From NCBI GenBank assembly GCA_947579665.1, contig OX388350.1, positions 30,971,393-31,035,392 of the forward strand: 64,000 nt of DNA, in the 5' to 3' direction. The stretch comes from Sympetrum striolatum (taxonomy: Eukaryota; Arthropoda; Insecta; Odonata; Libellulidae). The translations under genes and the position numbers were made by a program. The notes under the pieces were generated by a model. The model made no database searches. It was not told the origin of the DNA and saw only the letters and a program-made list of their open reading frames with translations. Below are positions 24,367 to 37,268 of this stretch, one piece after another (within the stretch, counting starts at the first letter, position 1; the number at the start of each line of letters is the position of its first letter).

Positions 24367-25339
24367 GCAGAATTTTAACGGGGGGACATAACCATTTTGA
24401 CAATGTTAAAGACCATTTTGACAATGGCTCATATTGTTGTAGTTACTCCTCTATAGAATGCAATAATTTTTGTTATATTTCAACCATATTTACGCAATAA
24501 TACAATTATTCACCATTTTGGCAATGTTTAAAACCGTTTTGACAACGTCATGACTATCACTCACGCCGTAATTTTTATTGTTATTATTGGCTGGATTGAA
24601 ATAAATATTTATGTATTTTTATCTTTTTTCGCCCAAAAACAACAGTGCACTATCCGCATCATAGGATAAATGGGATATGACGATAGCTACGATCCCTAAG
24701 AACCTCCTTGAAGTTGCTTGCTACAAGATTACTCGCCACAGCGAATGAAAATAGTTAAATCGCGGAAGGAGAGGAAAGGAGGGGGACGAGAGGCACATTT
24801 AATTAGTGATGAGAGATGGGTATCAAACCACTCGTGTCGACGTAGCGTTTATCTTGAACGGAATGGTTTTGCGAAGACCAGCTTTTTGGATGTTGTTCCT
24901 TATTTGATTTGAACGATATTGCATAGTCTCTTCTGTGGAGTTTAGTTGAATCCTATGGTAAAACTAGAATCTTTTCTAGTTAAAAACATAATGAACTAAT
25001 TCAGTCTTTACTTTGTGGATCCTTCTAACATTATTCACCATAACTATTCTTTTCTAGCTCATTACAAGATGAAATTTCTCCAATAGTTTAAAAAGTATAC
25101 TAAACTCTTAAACATCAGAGTTCGAGAGTCATCTGAACCATAAATACAGAGAATAAAGTCGATGCGAGTCATCTATGATATTCTATAACCTTTAAAAGAT
25201 CGCAATGTATGTACAATGTATCATTGAATACAATGTAGCTTTGAAGAGAGTAGGGGTGAAAAATGTCATGACTCGCAACTCGTACGCTCCTACATTCGAT
25301 CAGGTAACCACGGAAGATATTGCTGTGCCACCGTATCAC
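24367..25339. other. No gene recognised
   Basis: Two diverged CCATTTTG(A/G)CAATGTT motifs occur at 24,391-24,560. Nothing else was identifiable; the short frames have no family motif. Confidence 0.4.
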
Positions 25340-25343
25340 TTAA

Positions 25344-26452
25344 CACTAGAAGGACGGAGGTGGTCATTTAACCACTTTTCAGAGTTTAAGATCAAATTTT
25401 TTTCGTAAAATACCTCAGATTTTTTTGAAACTTTTTGACTTTGTCTATTACCATCCCAAAATTTGTTTTAAGCATTAAAATATTTGTCTTCACTTTTAGG
25501 TTAAATTTTGCATCAAAATATAAATAGAAGGACGGGATGTGGTCAATTGACCACCTACATTTAAAATTCGTAATTAAATACTTTTATGATTTTCAAGGAC
25601 CTGAATTTTGCATAACTTCTAATGTTGACCATTACACAAATGCTGATAAGGTGTTTTACCTCGTACTTTGTTTAAATATTAATTAATTAAACAAAATGTT
25701 GACCGATGTCCTAAATCTGCAGAATTTCATATTCTAGAATATATTATCTATTCATACTGGACCAATTAAACTCATATTTTCGGAATAAGTGGAATAAAGT
25801 CCGAATTGTTGATAAAAGTCAGTCACGTCAGTGACTGTTAAGCCATCTGACGGAAGATTGTTATGCCATCTGACGGAAACCATATAAAACCACTCGTTCG
25901 TGCCTCGGAAAAAACCTCCATCAAATACGATGGCGGAAGAATTTTTCGAATTTCGTCGTGAAAATTTCCAATCTATGGTTTTCGTCAATGCCAAATCGTT
26001 CTATAACATTTAAAAATTCATAAAAAAAATTTTAGCAGGGTTGCCAACATTAGTTTAATCATTATAAAACGTTCTTCCAATGTTTTTCTCAGGTAAATCT
26101 AAAACTGATATCTCAAGTTTACATCCAATCACCTTTCTTGAACAATTAGAATTAATGTCAAGGGTACTAACTTTATAAATCAGGTCTACCAATCGTAAGA
26201 ACGGATCTCTAAACAGAGAGTTATCCGTTCGCAGAATAAATAACTAAAGGGATATTTTGAACACAGATTTGTTTCATGTGATTTGTCGAAACTCTTGGGG
26301 ATCCCGAATAAGTTTATAAACTATAAAGAAGCAGGGTTACAAAAATTTTCGGCTGTAAAGTGAAGGCAGCGATCAGACCTTCATAGAAAACCTAGCAATT
26401 AATCATGCATTTATCGAGAATGGCCTTTTCTTACTCATATCTCATTCTGTGC
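25344..26452 (+). repeat. Long piggyBac-type terminal repeat, left copy 2
   Basis: After TTAA at 25,340-25,343 it opens CACTAGAAGGACGGAGG. It retains both subterminal GGACGG...GGTCA..TGACC blocks (25,351-25,380 and 25,530-25,555) and lacks the Helitron found in copy 1. Homology continues through the left arm and spacer of the palindrome and stops at about 26,452. That is where the right arm begins in copy 1. Confidence 0.8.
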
Positions 26453-27293
26453 TTATCCACTCTGGTGCTAGTTTTATTACGTTGATTTTTATTTTAGACT
26501 TACCTTAATACTTACATCATTCTTAAAATGTTATTTCCTTCCATCATTCGCTAGTTTACAATAAATCCAAGTCATTATAGTAACACTTCATCATCTTCAC
26601 AATGTAAGGTTTGAAATCATAATAAAGCTTCGCTATTGTTCTTACAAATTATTTAACTCATTTTTAAAAATTCACTTAAGTGCAAAGATGATGGATCTCG
26701 GGCTCTTATAGATAAACTTATTCACCGATAGAAATGATTAAGTGGAATAAGGGATTCTCTTTTGAAATAATCTTTCAACACACACACGCTCCTAAAATCC
26801 GCTGACTATGCAGTACTTGTAACTTCTGCTGACCAAAGACGATATCAAATGCTCTCCTCGAAACAAAATCTCATGAAAATGATGTAAAAGAATACCTTAT
26901 AATGAGTTGGTGAGAAAATTTACCTAGGGGATGAGTTAGAGTAAGGAAACTAGGGGTAGCGTTTATACTCCCCCTAACGCGTTGAAATTATGCTTGAATA
27001 GGAAGAAAAGTTTGTAATGAAGCGGTAGTGGGGGTAAATAATTTAAATAGAACTAAATGAGGGGAACTTTCTCATTTACTCCTACCCTTCGTCATTGAAG
27101 ACTTGGTGTGACTTTGCATCATTCTTCCGTTTCAAGGTTTTGGAGTTATTCTTCCTGTTTGGAATTATTTCCTCTATGAAGAAATACAGTAAAGTATTAA
27201 CAGTCTAAACAGAAATCTGAGTAAGTATCAGCTTATATACTTTTGAGTTATTCCCTAGTATTATATTTTAACAATTTTTTCAAAATTTTTAGG
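26453..27293. other. No gene recognised
   Basis: This is AT-rich sequence between the truncated terminal repeat and the polymerase relic. No conserved frame was found. Confidence 0.4.
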
Positions 27294-28860
27294 ATGGAGT
27301 ACAGTCAGTTGAACCCTCAAGTAAGCGGTGACCATTTGATCGTTGAGATTGACAGGGCTATAAAGGGTCGGCTGAAAACCTACTGGGTGGTGAGTGAAGC
27401 GCATATAGACCTTATATAATTTCTAAATTATACTTCCGATATTTTAATTCCGAGGATAAGGTATGAGCTAAATAATTCTGCCCTTAAAATTTATATTGAG
27501 GTTAAGGCAAACTTTGAGAGGGGTGAGGAGACGATAGAACGAGCATTTAAAATGAGAAATGTTAGGGTTTTGCTAGCCGATGATATTGGGAAAATTTTAA
27601 AAATTTTATTTGAAAAATTACTTAAGGAAAAATCCGAGATGCAGGTGAAGGGATCAGGGTGGGCACTGAGTAAAATCTTGGGTTTAGAACTCCAAATTAA
27701 TCGTTACACTCCGTTACGCGGATCAACCTTTACTGACTTACCACCCAAGATAGCAAGCAGAAAATCTGTTGTAAATGTTAGGAATGACGATCACTTTTGT
27801 TTTAAATATGCGGTTTGGGGAAAGAACATACATAAAGACCCTCAATGAGTCTACAAATATAATACAGATGATTTCGACAATTGGTACGATTGAGATTTTA
27901 TTGAATACCCAGTCAAACTCTCCGATATTCCTAAATTCGAGCGAACAAATAAAATTTCTATAACCGTTTTCGGGCTAGACGATTAAATTAGAGATGCATA
28001 CAGGAAACTGTAATAGTAAAAACCCGCGAGAATTGAGCTTCCTATCGAGGAAGTTAGGATATTAAAATATACCAAACTTGGGCATTCATATCCATTTCTG
28101 TATGTAATATATGCAGACTTTGAATGTATTCTCCAAGGTACAGCACTTGCGAATCTTTACCTAACGCATCCTACACGCACGCTATTCAGAAACACAAACC
28201 ATTCAGCTTTTGCTATGTTCTCATAACGCCCAATGGATGTGAGACACCACAGCTTTACCGAGGTCTCAATACCGCTCAGGTCTTTATGCAGAAAATGAAA
28301 GATGAAGCAGAGAGAGTATTCAAGTTGTATAAAAACGTTGTGCCAATGGAATCGCTTAGCCCAAAAGAAGAGGCAAATTTTAAGAATGCGTTGTCTTGTC
28401 ATATTTGTGGTAAAGAGTTGAAGTCAAATGCCGTTAGAGATCACGATCACTTGACAGGCAAGTATCACATTCTTTTTGCAACCTGCAGTACAAAATGCCA
28501 AATTTTCTACCCGTGTTTATTCATAATCTTTCATCGTGTGACGGTCATTTCTTGGTTCAGGAGTTACACTATGATGATAAAAAATTAATGTGATTCCGAA
28601 CACCGAGGAAAAGTATATTTCATTCGCAAAGTCAATCGAAAATAATTTCACGATTAGATTTCTCGACACATGTCGCTTCATGCCAGCGTCATTAGCTTCA
28701 CTGGTAACAAATTTAAAAACATTTTAATGTACTAGCAAGGTATTCGGTGATAAAACAAACCTAGTCACACGTAAGGGGGTCTACTCATATGATTACACAA
28801 ACACAATCGAGAAACTTGAGGAAACATCACTCCCTGAGAGGGGAAATTTCTAAAAAGATT
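27294..28860 (+). pseudogene. Polinton/adintovirus-type protein-primed DNA polymerase B relic, N-terminal part (left copy)
   Basis: A frame opens at ATG 27,294 and is broken by a TAA and later frameshifts. Recognisable blocks in order are KGSGWALSKILGLELQINRY with PLRGSTF and a K-K/R-S-V-V-N-V segment (27,650-27,830); CHICGKEL and RDHDHLTGKY (about 28,395-28,460); and TRKGVYPYDY with LEETSLPERGNF (about 28,760-28,850). These match the region ahead of and into the exonuclease domain of the family B polymerases of Mavericks/Polintons and related viruses. Palm motifs are absent, so only the first part survives. No integrase, ATPase or capsid gene was recognised nearby. A partial inverse copy lies at 38,115-39,312. 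Confidence 0.82.
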
Positions 28861-29450
28861 CCCACACATTTTTTGCGTGTTTGTAGTCTTTCTCAGACAC
28901 ATGCTCGTCCGCTAATCTGTTGTAAATCAAATCTGTGATTGCATATTTCCAATATTGTAACAAAGAGCAACTCAATAAATATATTTAAATAATTTTCTTT
29001 TTGAATTTAGTAACCCTGCTTCGAGAAGTTGTTAGGCTAAGAATGGTTTATTAATATGAAAAAGTTATAATATCATTTGTAGGACCCAAGTTTAACACGA
29101 TTCAAAGACATAATTTTAAATGATACTTTTACATTTTGGTGACAGTGATAAGGATTAATTTTACAATATTGCAAATATTACTAATCGTATGTCATAGTCG
29201 AAAACTGCTAAACTGGAAGTTTCATAAAAAAAATCGAAAAGTTATTTATGCGCTTTATTTTGAATTTTTTTCGAAAGGAAGGAAATTAATTTTCATTATT
29301 TTCCAAACGGTATTTGAAACATATAGTGACTTCTTTATTAAAATCAATATAATAAACCCTTTTTACATGCATAAAAGTTTGAAACTGTTAGGTTACTTAT
29401 AAATAGGAAAAATATCAAAGTTAATGCAATATTGGTACATGAATGTTTAA
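27655..29450 (+). repeat. Large inverted repeat, left arm
   Basis: From GGGTGGGC near 27,655 to TACATGAATGTTT near 29,450 this arm matches the inverse of 37,582-39,312 with moderate divergence. It covers the polymerase relic and about 600 bp of AT-rich sequence beyond it. The right arm lacks roughly 28,297-28,690 of this arm and has about 170 rearranged bases instead. Confidence 0.85.
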
Positions 29451-29557
29451 ACATTTCTTTAATTATTATAAATAGAAAAAGATATTTGCTTAAAAAAGTT
29501 AACATTTATTTTTTTAACCCGCCTTCCTAGGTAAAGTAGACTTTTCTAAATATAGTA

Positions 29558-29760
29558 CAGTGGGGGAAACAATTATCGCAACACCAGTTGGCGTCAGAGC
29601 GCGGATTACGTGGAAACTAACTGAAATCACTTTAACTCCGACAATTCGGCAACTCTGTATAGATGCAGTAAAACCGGCAATATTCAAATTCCTTTCGAAT
29701 GGAAAATAGACTTTTAGTTTCGTTTTTATATGCAGACATTTAAGACTCACCTTCGCGAGA
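29558..29760 (+). repeat. Tc1/mariner-like terminal repeat (left)
   Basis: After TA at 29,556-29,557 the sequence reads CAGTGGGGGAAACAATTATC followed by GCAACA. The inverse end at 36,960-37,132 reads nearly the same, and weaker similarity continues inward for over 100 bp. The two ends are 7.6 kb apart. Confidence 0.55.
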
Positions 29761-31189
29761 TTTACAAGTAGTGCCTTTGCCTCATTGTCTTCATTTTTTG
29801 CCATTTATTATTCAAAGTTAGTCGTGATAAAAATAGTTGTGTAGAATGTCAATATAATACACTGGGAGATAGTTGCAAACAAGATTGTTTGATAGCGGAA
29901 TATCAGACGTTAAAATGAACATTTTAGGTATTATTTCGCGAATTAAAGGTCTAAATACTAGAATTGTGATGGAATTGAATTCTTTCAAAGAGAATTCAAC
30001 ACTTAAAAATTCGAATTCAGAAACCACTAAGATGCCTCCTATTCTTACCTTTCTATTTTCTCTCGAGCAGTGTAGTTTTCCACTGCATAAGATATTTAAA
30101 TATACCTTCGATGAATCCAATCTAATCCGTGTGTTGAAGGAGTTCAACTTTTCCAAGAGCTTTTTAGCGATTAACGTTTTGACAGGAATTGCCATCACTA
30201 TTATTAGCTTTTAAATAGTGGAATCGGTAATCAACAATTTTCAGCTCTATCAGACTACATGTAATAGGGAGTAATATTTGAGTAATAACAAATGGTGTTT
30301 CTCATGAGACATCAATGCACTTTTACCGTACTGACTGAGAAAAATATAATAAATTGTAACGGTACCACATCTCTATTGATGTTACAGTCATTCATCACAC
30401 CACTCATACGATTTTCCTCTTCAGTGAGTGTATTACTCTACAACAGTTAATTTCAATTTAATTTATCCAGAGCTGTAATATATTTGATTAATGAGCTAGA
30501 ATGCAATCGAAATTATACCAACAATTGGAATCTTTAATGCAAATAAAAAATGATGATTCGAATGTCCGATAATCAATCATTAGATGTTCCGTACTCGCCT
30601 CGTAGTGTAAACATAATCACACACTTACGACGAATTACAGGTGCCCACAGATTTTACACTGTAGAACGGGCCACACTTACGAAAATACTTGTGGCAGCAT
30701 AATCTAAACTTGTATTAAGTTTCCAAGAGGCCGGTATTCACTTCTCTACTTTCTCCGTAGCGATGAATAAAATTTTCCGCTTCCAATTTGATCATCTTGA
30801 TTTCCGTATGTTAAAATACTTCTCAAGGTTACTTAGATCCATATATTAAACACCATACTCAGCTATTGTTCGCTGATTTTACTAAAATTTGTGTGCACTT
30901 TACGGACTCTTCCGAAACACTCCCAACCCCTCTCCCTCCATGAAGACCGTAGTTTAAATGTCGTTTGCTACGTTGTTTTGCGGTTTAGATGCGAATAGAT
31001 TAGAGAATAGAGCGAATATACGCAGACAAAGTTATTCTTTAATTTAGCAGTAGAAATAGTTACTAACGCCCACTTAAATAAGCAAAAGGGTGGGCATGAG
31101 CTTAGCCCCAAAACATAGAAAAATTGCAATGGTGAAAAAGAAAAATTCACTTAAAAAAAAGATAAAGGTTATTCGAAAAAGAAAACCAT
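29761..31189. other. No gene recognised
   Basis: Overlapping frames of about 100-125 codons occur on both strands near 29,818-30,214, but neither shows a family motif. Nothing else is supported. Confidence 0.35.
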
Positions 31190-33450
31190 GTTTTAATGTG
31201 CGATCTGAGAGATCTAAAAATAATAATAGTAAATTGCAAGAGCTTACGTAATAAACAGGTGGAAATCTTTAACATTACGACGAGAACTTGCGCGGAAATC
31301 ATTCTAGAAAGATTTGGTTACGCGAGGATATTACTCAAAGTGAGATATTTCCCCCAATTATGTGATATACTGAAAATATGACTATGTAAATCTAGCGGTA
31401 GAGGTTTTATAGCAGTATGGACTCATTTAATTAGTAAGCGCGATGAATTAGTAGAAAATAGCAGGAGCGAAATCATTTGGTGCTCGATTCAAAGACAAAA
31501 CGGAAGTAAGATTAATGTTTGTTCTTTGTGTAGTCCTCCCGATGAAAAAATAGGTTGTATTGTTGATTTATCCGAGGCCTTACATAAAAATTTCGAGAAA
31601 ATAAAAGATCCAATCATCGCCGTAGGAAGAGATTTTTACCTAACCAATATTCATTGGGATAATCTAAAATTCTCCAGCACTAGCAGTGGGAAAAAAATTC
31701 ACGAAATACATCTTACTTTTTCATTGCATGCTTTAGATAAGGTAAATATGACTAAAACTCGAACGAATCGTGCGAGGCAAGGTATCAATTTAGATTTACT
31801 AGCCACTTCCCAACCACAAATAATAACTAGCCTCGCTGTAGTTGACGGTACAGTCAGACCATGATGTCATAATGGCAGGCATGAAAGTAGTAGCGGTTAG
31901 ATCTCTTAAGCCGGTGAGGCAAGTGTATGTAATTCGCAAAGCAATTATTTCTGATTTTAAGGTTTTATTTGAACGAAGGCTTGGATAATTTGTTACGCTT
32001 TTCGGGTGAAAATACAGTAAACGATAGTTTGGTAGAGTTTCAACGGATAATCAAAGTAGATTTAGTTTAATATGTTCCGTCTAAACAGTAGGTGAGACGA
32101 GGAAGAAGTTTGAATCGTTGCATAGGAGTCATTCACTCGCGATTGAGGAAACTTAAACCGTGCGGTGAGATCCATGAGCTTGGTGATCAAAACTATAGAG
32201 AAGTGCAAAAGCTATTTGAGGAAGGATCACGAAAAGAATACCAGGAATATAGATCTCGAACCCTGTTAAAATCACTAGTTGGCGATTAGAAAGAATTTTG
32301 GTCATAAGTGTGAGGGACTCGTGGTGGTCGGTTTTCTATGCCTAGCTTTATCAGCGAAGAGGGAATTGCCTTAAATAAATCGGCAGAAATAGCTAACTTA
32401 CTTAACCCGTACTTCCAGAAATGTTTCTCATAAGATGATGGTGGAGTTAACGATTTTACTTCGCGCATTGATTCGGATATGATTTCCATAGAGATATAAG
32501 TTGATGCTAGTGGAAATTCACTGCAACAGATTGATAGGAAATTCTATCAGAAATCAATTAATGAGGGTACTGTCCCAATGTCGTGGAAGAAATTAAACGT
32601 CACTCCGGGGCCTAAGAATGATCAGATTATTATGGGTAATTTTCGTTAACTTCGAATTTCTGCAAAATAATGGAGCATATTATAGCAAGCTCTATTATTC
32701 AGTTTCTTACCATAAACATAGGAATCATTCGGATCCAAGACGGATTCCATAAAGATAAATCTTGTAAGACGCACCTAGAGTTTTTTGTGAATGATGTATA
32801 TAAACCGTAAGGATGATAGATATCATCCAAAAACGTTATTTCCACGCAGCAACAAATTTCGCGACAACCCTTAGTGTTAGTGCGCCACACAAAATATCTA
32901 ATTGTCACGTTTAGCTGTAGTTTATCTTTGAAAGAACATATTAGAGATGCGATAGGAAAAGTGAATAGAATGCAAATATTATCTAGTAGATCGTTGAGGG
33001 GATGCTCATCGTGTTTCAAAGAAAAAAAACTCATATTCCTCTTATTCAACCTAGCCAAACGAGAAAATACTGTTTCGCGATTACACTGATTATAACTTTT
33101 ATATTACAGTTCGTGTACGGCATTTGTTTGATTGATTGTATACGATACGATTTGTACAGAATTACCATGATAAAACGGTGAGTGTTACTCAGATGATGCA
33201 GTACGCGGGATGGTCATCATTAAGAGATAGAAGACTAATTCAAAGGATAAATTTACTAAGTAAGTTCAGAGAAATTAGGTTCTCAAATGATGCAATCGAT
33301 ATAATGCGATCTCTCTGTTGATGTGGGCCGCTCTGATACTGCGAGGAAGATTAGAGAAATAAATGCTAGAAGGAATCGTATCAAGAATTCATTCTTTCCG
33401 CGCATGATACGCGAAAGAAATTAATAAGGAAAATAGAGGTAAGGTGCCTG
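31190..33450 (+). pseudogene. Non-LTR retrotransposon relic 1 (endonuclease and reverse transcriptase)
   Basis: Blocks in order are the endonuclease start IIIVNCKSLRNKQVEIFNI (about 31,205); a G-x-D-F-x-L-x-x-I-H-W block (about 31,635); INLDLLATSQP; RT-type INEGTVPMSWKKLNVTP (about 32,550-32,600); KYLIVTFSCSLSLKEHIRDA (about 32,890); SVTQMMQYAGWSSLRDRR (about 33,180-33,230); and a final FFPRMIRERN (about 33,390). This order is that of Jockey/CR1-group LINE ORF2. Many stops and frameshifts and a lost catalytic core show it is dead. Confidence 0.8.
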
Positions 33451-33944
33451 TACCCCCTGCCACACGCCGAAAGGCGGATTGAAGGGTTCTTACATAGACA
33501 GATTTTTATGGTGTTTTTGTACTGTCGACATTTTAACTCAATAATCAGAATATATCGTATTTATAAAACAACATATAATTAAGGGGAAAAATTCATCCGT
33601 CTCCGCTACGATTGGTCTTCGGTTTCCTTCAAAGTAACTGGGTTGTCCAAATTGTAGTGCTACCTCCAAAATACTTACGTTTCAATATCATCTCCTAAAT
33701 CACTACTACCAATTTATTTCTTCTCACATTCAATAACAGTTAAAGGAAAGTTTAATTAACCTTCCTTTGATTTCAAAAAACTCTCAAAGGCACTCGAAAT
33801 TAATATTTACAATGATAAAAACTTTACACCTTGAGAAATAATGACAATGTAAGAGAAATTGGCCCTATCAAAACTGGAAATCCAAATATCATTGAGGATT
33901 ATTATTCATCATTATTATTCAATTATTCATTTTACAAACTAAAA
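33451..33944. other. No gene recognised
   Basis: This is AT-rich sequence after the LINE relic, probably its 3' tail followed by unassigned DNA. Confidence 0.35.
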
Positions 33945-34142
33945 TCTCAAAAAGGTTTTAATTTTGCCACATAACCGTGAACATATCCTAGTTTTCTATG
34001 CATTTTAGTTTTTTTAAGAATTTATCATATCTTCTATCATGTAGCGTGCATGAATATACCGGCCCTGAAATGTAGAATTTTTTTCGCTCTTTCTACTGTC
34101 TATGACCCTCTCCCCCATAGACAAATCCTGGCTGCGCCCCTT
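33945..34142 (+). mobile_element. hAT right-end fragment, same family as 10,548-12,478
   Basis: This segment parallels 12,280-12,478: GTTTTCTATGCATTTT, a GCATGAATATAC block, a C-rich tract and the terminal CAAATCCTGGCTGCGCC. No matching left end was found nearby, so it is a truncated copy. Confidence 0.65.
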
Positions 34143-36959
34143 GCGACAAAGCAATAATTAATTATCATCTGTATGTTCATGTCCACATTCGATAGAATCC
34201 CTAGATTCTCACACATAGATGATTATGAAGAAATGTCAGCTCCACCATAGAGCTCCATCCCCATAATGTTACTCAATTTTCATGTTTTTAAGAGAAGGAG
34301 ACTATTTAACATAATTTAGAGCAAGTGGAAAATATTTATATGTATTCGTATTTCTCTCAGACTCGGTAACAGTGTGCACATATGCACTATGATTAATAAT
34401 CGAGAATTTCATTGGAATCAAGAAAAATATAAGATGATTAATAATATATCCATTCTCCTTCTTTCTCCTCTATATGATTCAGCTTCATAGACATAGAGTT
34501 AACCACTTCTTTATTGGAATTCGCTCCAGGTGAGAATATCTAATAACTGACGGAAGCTCTTCGAAAGCTTTATCGGTTCAGAACCTAAAGATGAAGTAAA
34601 TGAAATTAAGATGCAACTAAAGACCTAATCGCGATCTCCAAGAAGCATCGACAAGAAGTTACAAGGAGGTAATCACAAAACATTATTACTTTTGGTCGTT
34701 TATTTCCCCGGGCAATTAGAGAGGTTGATAGGGTAGATTACGTGATGATGGTGTTATTACAACCCCTACCATACCCATCTGGCAGCTCGCGGGGTATATA
34801 TCTAAATCTAAATATATATATAATTGGTTTAGAACTACCGCCGAGAAAACTGGAAAGTGTGAACCCGCGAATTGTCCTGGTTGTAGACGAACAATAAATA
34901 ATAATATGCATAAGAATGTCAATAGTTCTCAAGGCTTTTGTTTACAGCCTAAAAATGAAAAAGATTCGCTTACGCGGTCCGCTGGTTGTCCGTCTATCGA
35001 CGTGAATACCTAAATGAAGAAATAGTCACCAATAAGCCTGAGTAAGTAAGGCTGAGCTCCTTGCCTTACGACCGGTTTGTTGTTGCGAGTGACGCATAGG
35101 CTTTCGAAAATCCGCTGCACTGAAAGCGAAAGGTTCATCGTGCTTCCAGAAATCAGGAGGCCTTGTCAAATACCTCTAATTTTGGAAAATGAGTCAAAGG
35201 ACATTGTCTTTCAGCGAACGACCTCGAATCCTTGGTAGAAGAGGAATTTTCACTGACACACGAACATTTTCTTGACCGACAATTGGTGATGAATCGGTTC
35301 CGTATCTTTCATGTCCAATGGTTATTTTTCCATAATGAATTGCATCTCCCTGGTAAATATGTATATTCATCACAGGGGCGTATAAATCATGTGAAAATCA
35401 TATCTTACATTCGTTCATTTCCCGAACAAGAGAAGTTTAAGCTAAAAAAAACTCATTTAACTTAAGCGGAATTCGAGCTCGTGCCCTTCCTATGCCAATA
35501 ACATGTGTCAGTCAGCTGCAAAATCACCTCTTAATTAGTAACTAATAATATTTGTGACACTTCCCAACAAGCTGAGATGTCCATTTTAGCAGCTTATCAA
35601 TAATTTTATTATGGTAGCTTAATCCTGGTTAATTAACTTTATAAAGTCAGACGTTCATAAAATACGTATCAGTACTAAAAACTTGGGTTGTTGATTAGGA
35701 AGTCTTTGTTTACTAAAATACGCTAATATAATAATATTATTTGGGAATATTTTTACGAGTGCAATAACATCTAATTTCCTTAGCACCATGGTGAGGAAGG
35801 AGCTTTGAATTAGCCAGAGGATAGTTTCTACTGGGCGACTGTAAAATGAGGGTCCTGAGTCTAGCTGATATAGGCACGAAAAGGAAAAATATACCTGGCA
35901 CCTGCAATACTTGCTTTGAAAGTGCTCGACATATGGTAAAGCGTTTCCACGCGAGGTAATGCATTTCAACGTTTGTTTTGCATTAGCGCCTGCAATACTT
36001 TGAAGGGATCAACTTGTAGTTAAAGACTTTCCTCGCGAATTATAAAAGCCTTAATGCATTTCTACGTGAATTTCTCCGCGCGAAGGCAACACGATTGACT
36101 AATGACCAAGGTCACCGAGCTCTCTGTTACAAAATGTAAGACAAGTCCGATATATGCGCAGAAATTGTTCGGTTTTTATGAAATCATGTTTGTTCTAACT
36201 TTGGAATTGGTATTTTTCCTTTTAACTCCTGACGGACAATGATTTCATGTATTCTAGGTGACAAATGGTGTATATAACTTTATATTACGAATTTCCTTCG
36301 TCTGCATGATTAAGTTGGGGAAAAATTATGTTCCGTAGACAAAATACAAATTTTACATTGTTTCATAGTTAGTAACTCAGTAATCGTTCTAACGACTTCT
36401 CGAATTCTAATTGCTGAATTGAAAACATAAGCCTTGTAATCAAAAATCCTCCTCGGAATGTTTATCACAAATAATGAATATCCTATGTTTGAACTGGACG
36501 TTTGAAGAATTACATTTACATTAATATCCAGCAGGCAGCCGAAATACGTATGTTCGAGTGAGAAACCAAACTACCGAAATAACGCCTTACTAGCGCACAA
36601 ATTATCCAGAAAAAGAGACCATTATAGGCCATCCGTTCTCGCTATAATCTCGCAAAACATCATTTTCCTCTAGGCTCCAAAATTCTCGTTCTCTAAAGGT
36701 GAGAATCACCACATCGCGTATTCTTACTCCAATCCCACTTATTTCTTATTGCTACGCATTATTAAAACCGAATAGCATTCTTCACATTATTAAGAATTAA
36801 ATTTCAATTATTGTCCATGTATTTTATTGCATTTAAGATTGAAATTGGAATAAATATATATTTATCCTATCGTTCTATAAATACGATAACTATCGGTGAA
36901 AGAGAAACGCCGAAATAAACATGACGAACTCGGGGAGAGATCGCGCGAAGGCTCTAAGA
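34143..36959. other. No gene recognised
   Basis: Short frames on both strands (the longest about 104 codons near 35,655-35,969, minus) show no recognisable domain. No terminal repeats or exons were supported. Confidence 0.35.
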
Positions 36960-37132
36960 AGAGTTCGAAAGAGAGGAAATTTGAGTAAGTTCTAGGCTCC
37001 GACTCAAATATTACCGCTTTTCGAGGCTTTCTTCGGTGTTGCCAGTCAGTCACAGAAAGCAGAATTCCAAATAGTTTCTGCGAAAGCCACTGGTGCGCGC
37101 GCAAAGTGTTGCGATAATTTTTTCCGCCACTG
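36960..37132 (-). repeat. Tc1/mariner-like terminal repeat (right)
   Basis: Inverse counterpart of the end at 29,558: read from 37,132 leftward it is CAGTGGCGGAAAAAATTATC then GCAACA, followed by TA at 37,133-37,134. Confidence 0.55.
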
Positions 37133-37268
37133 TACAAGTATGATACTGAATTATATCTCAACTTATGGTAATGTTACAGTTTACTTAGGGATATTTTTAT
37201 TTTTCAGTTAAAAAAAGTTCACATTGTTCTGGAGATACAGCATTAATGTCAATGTTTAATTAGGAAAG

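Noticed and set aside
28157..28402. Minus-strand 81-codon frame, mirrored at 38,352-38,618
   Set aside because: It is the antisense shadow of the polymerase relic; the sense frames carry the family motifs.
29818..30214. Overlapping 126- and 113-codon frames on opposite strands as Polinton genes
   Set aside because: Neither shows a capsid, ATPase, protease or integrase motif, and length alone is within chance for this region.
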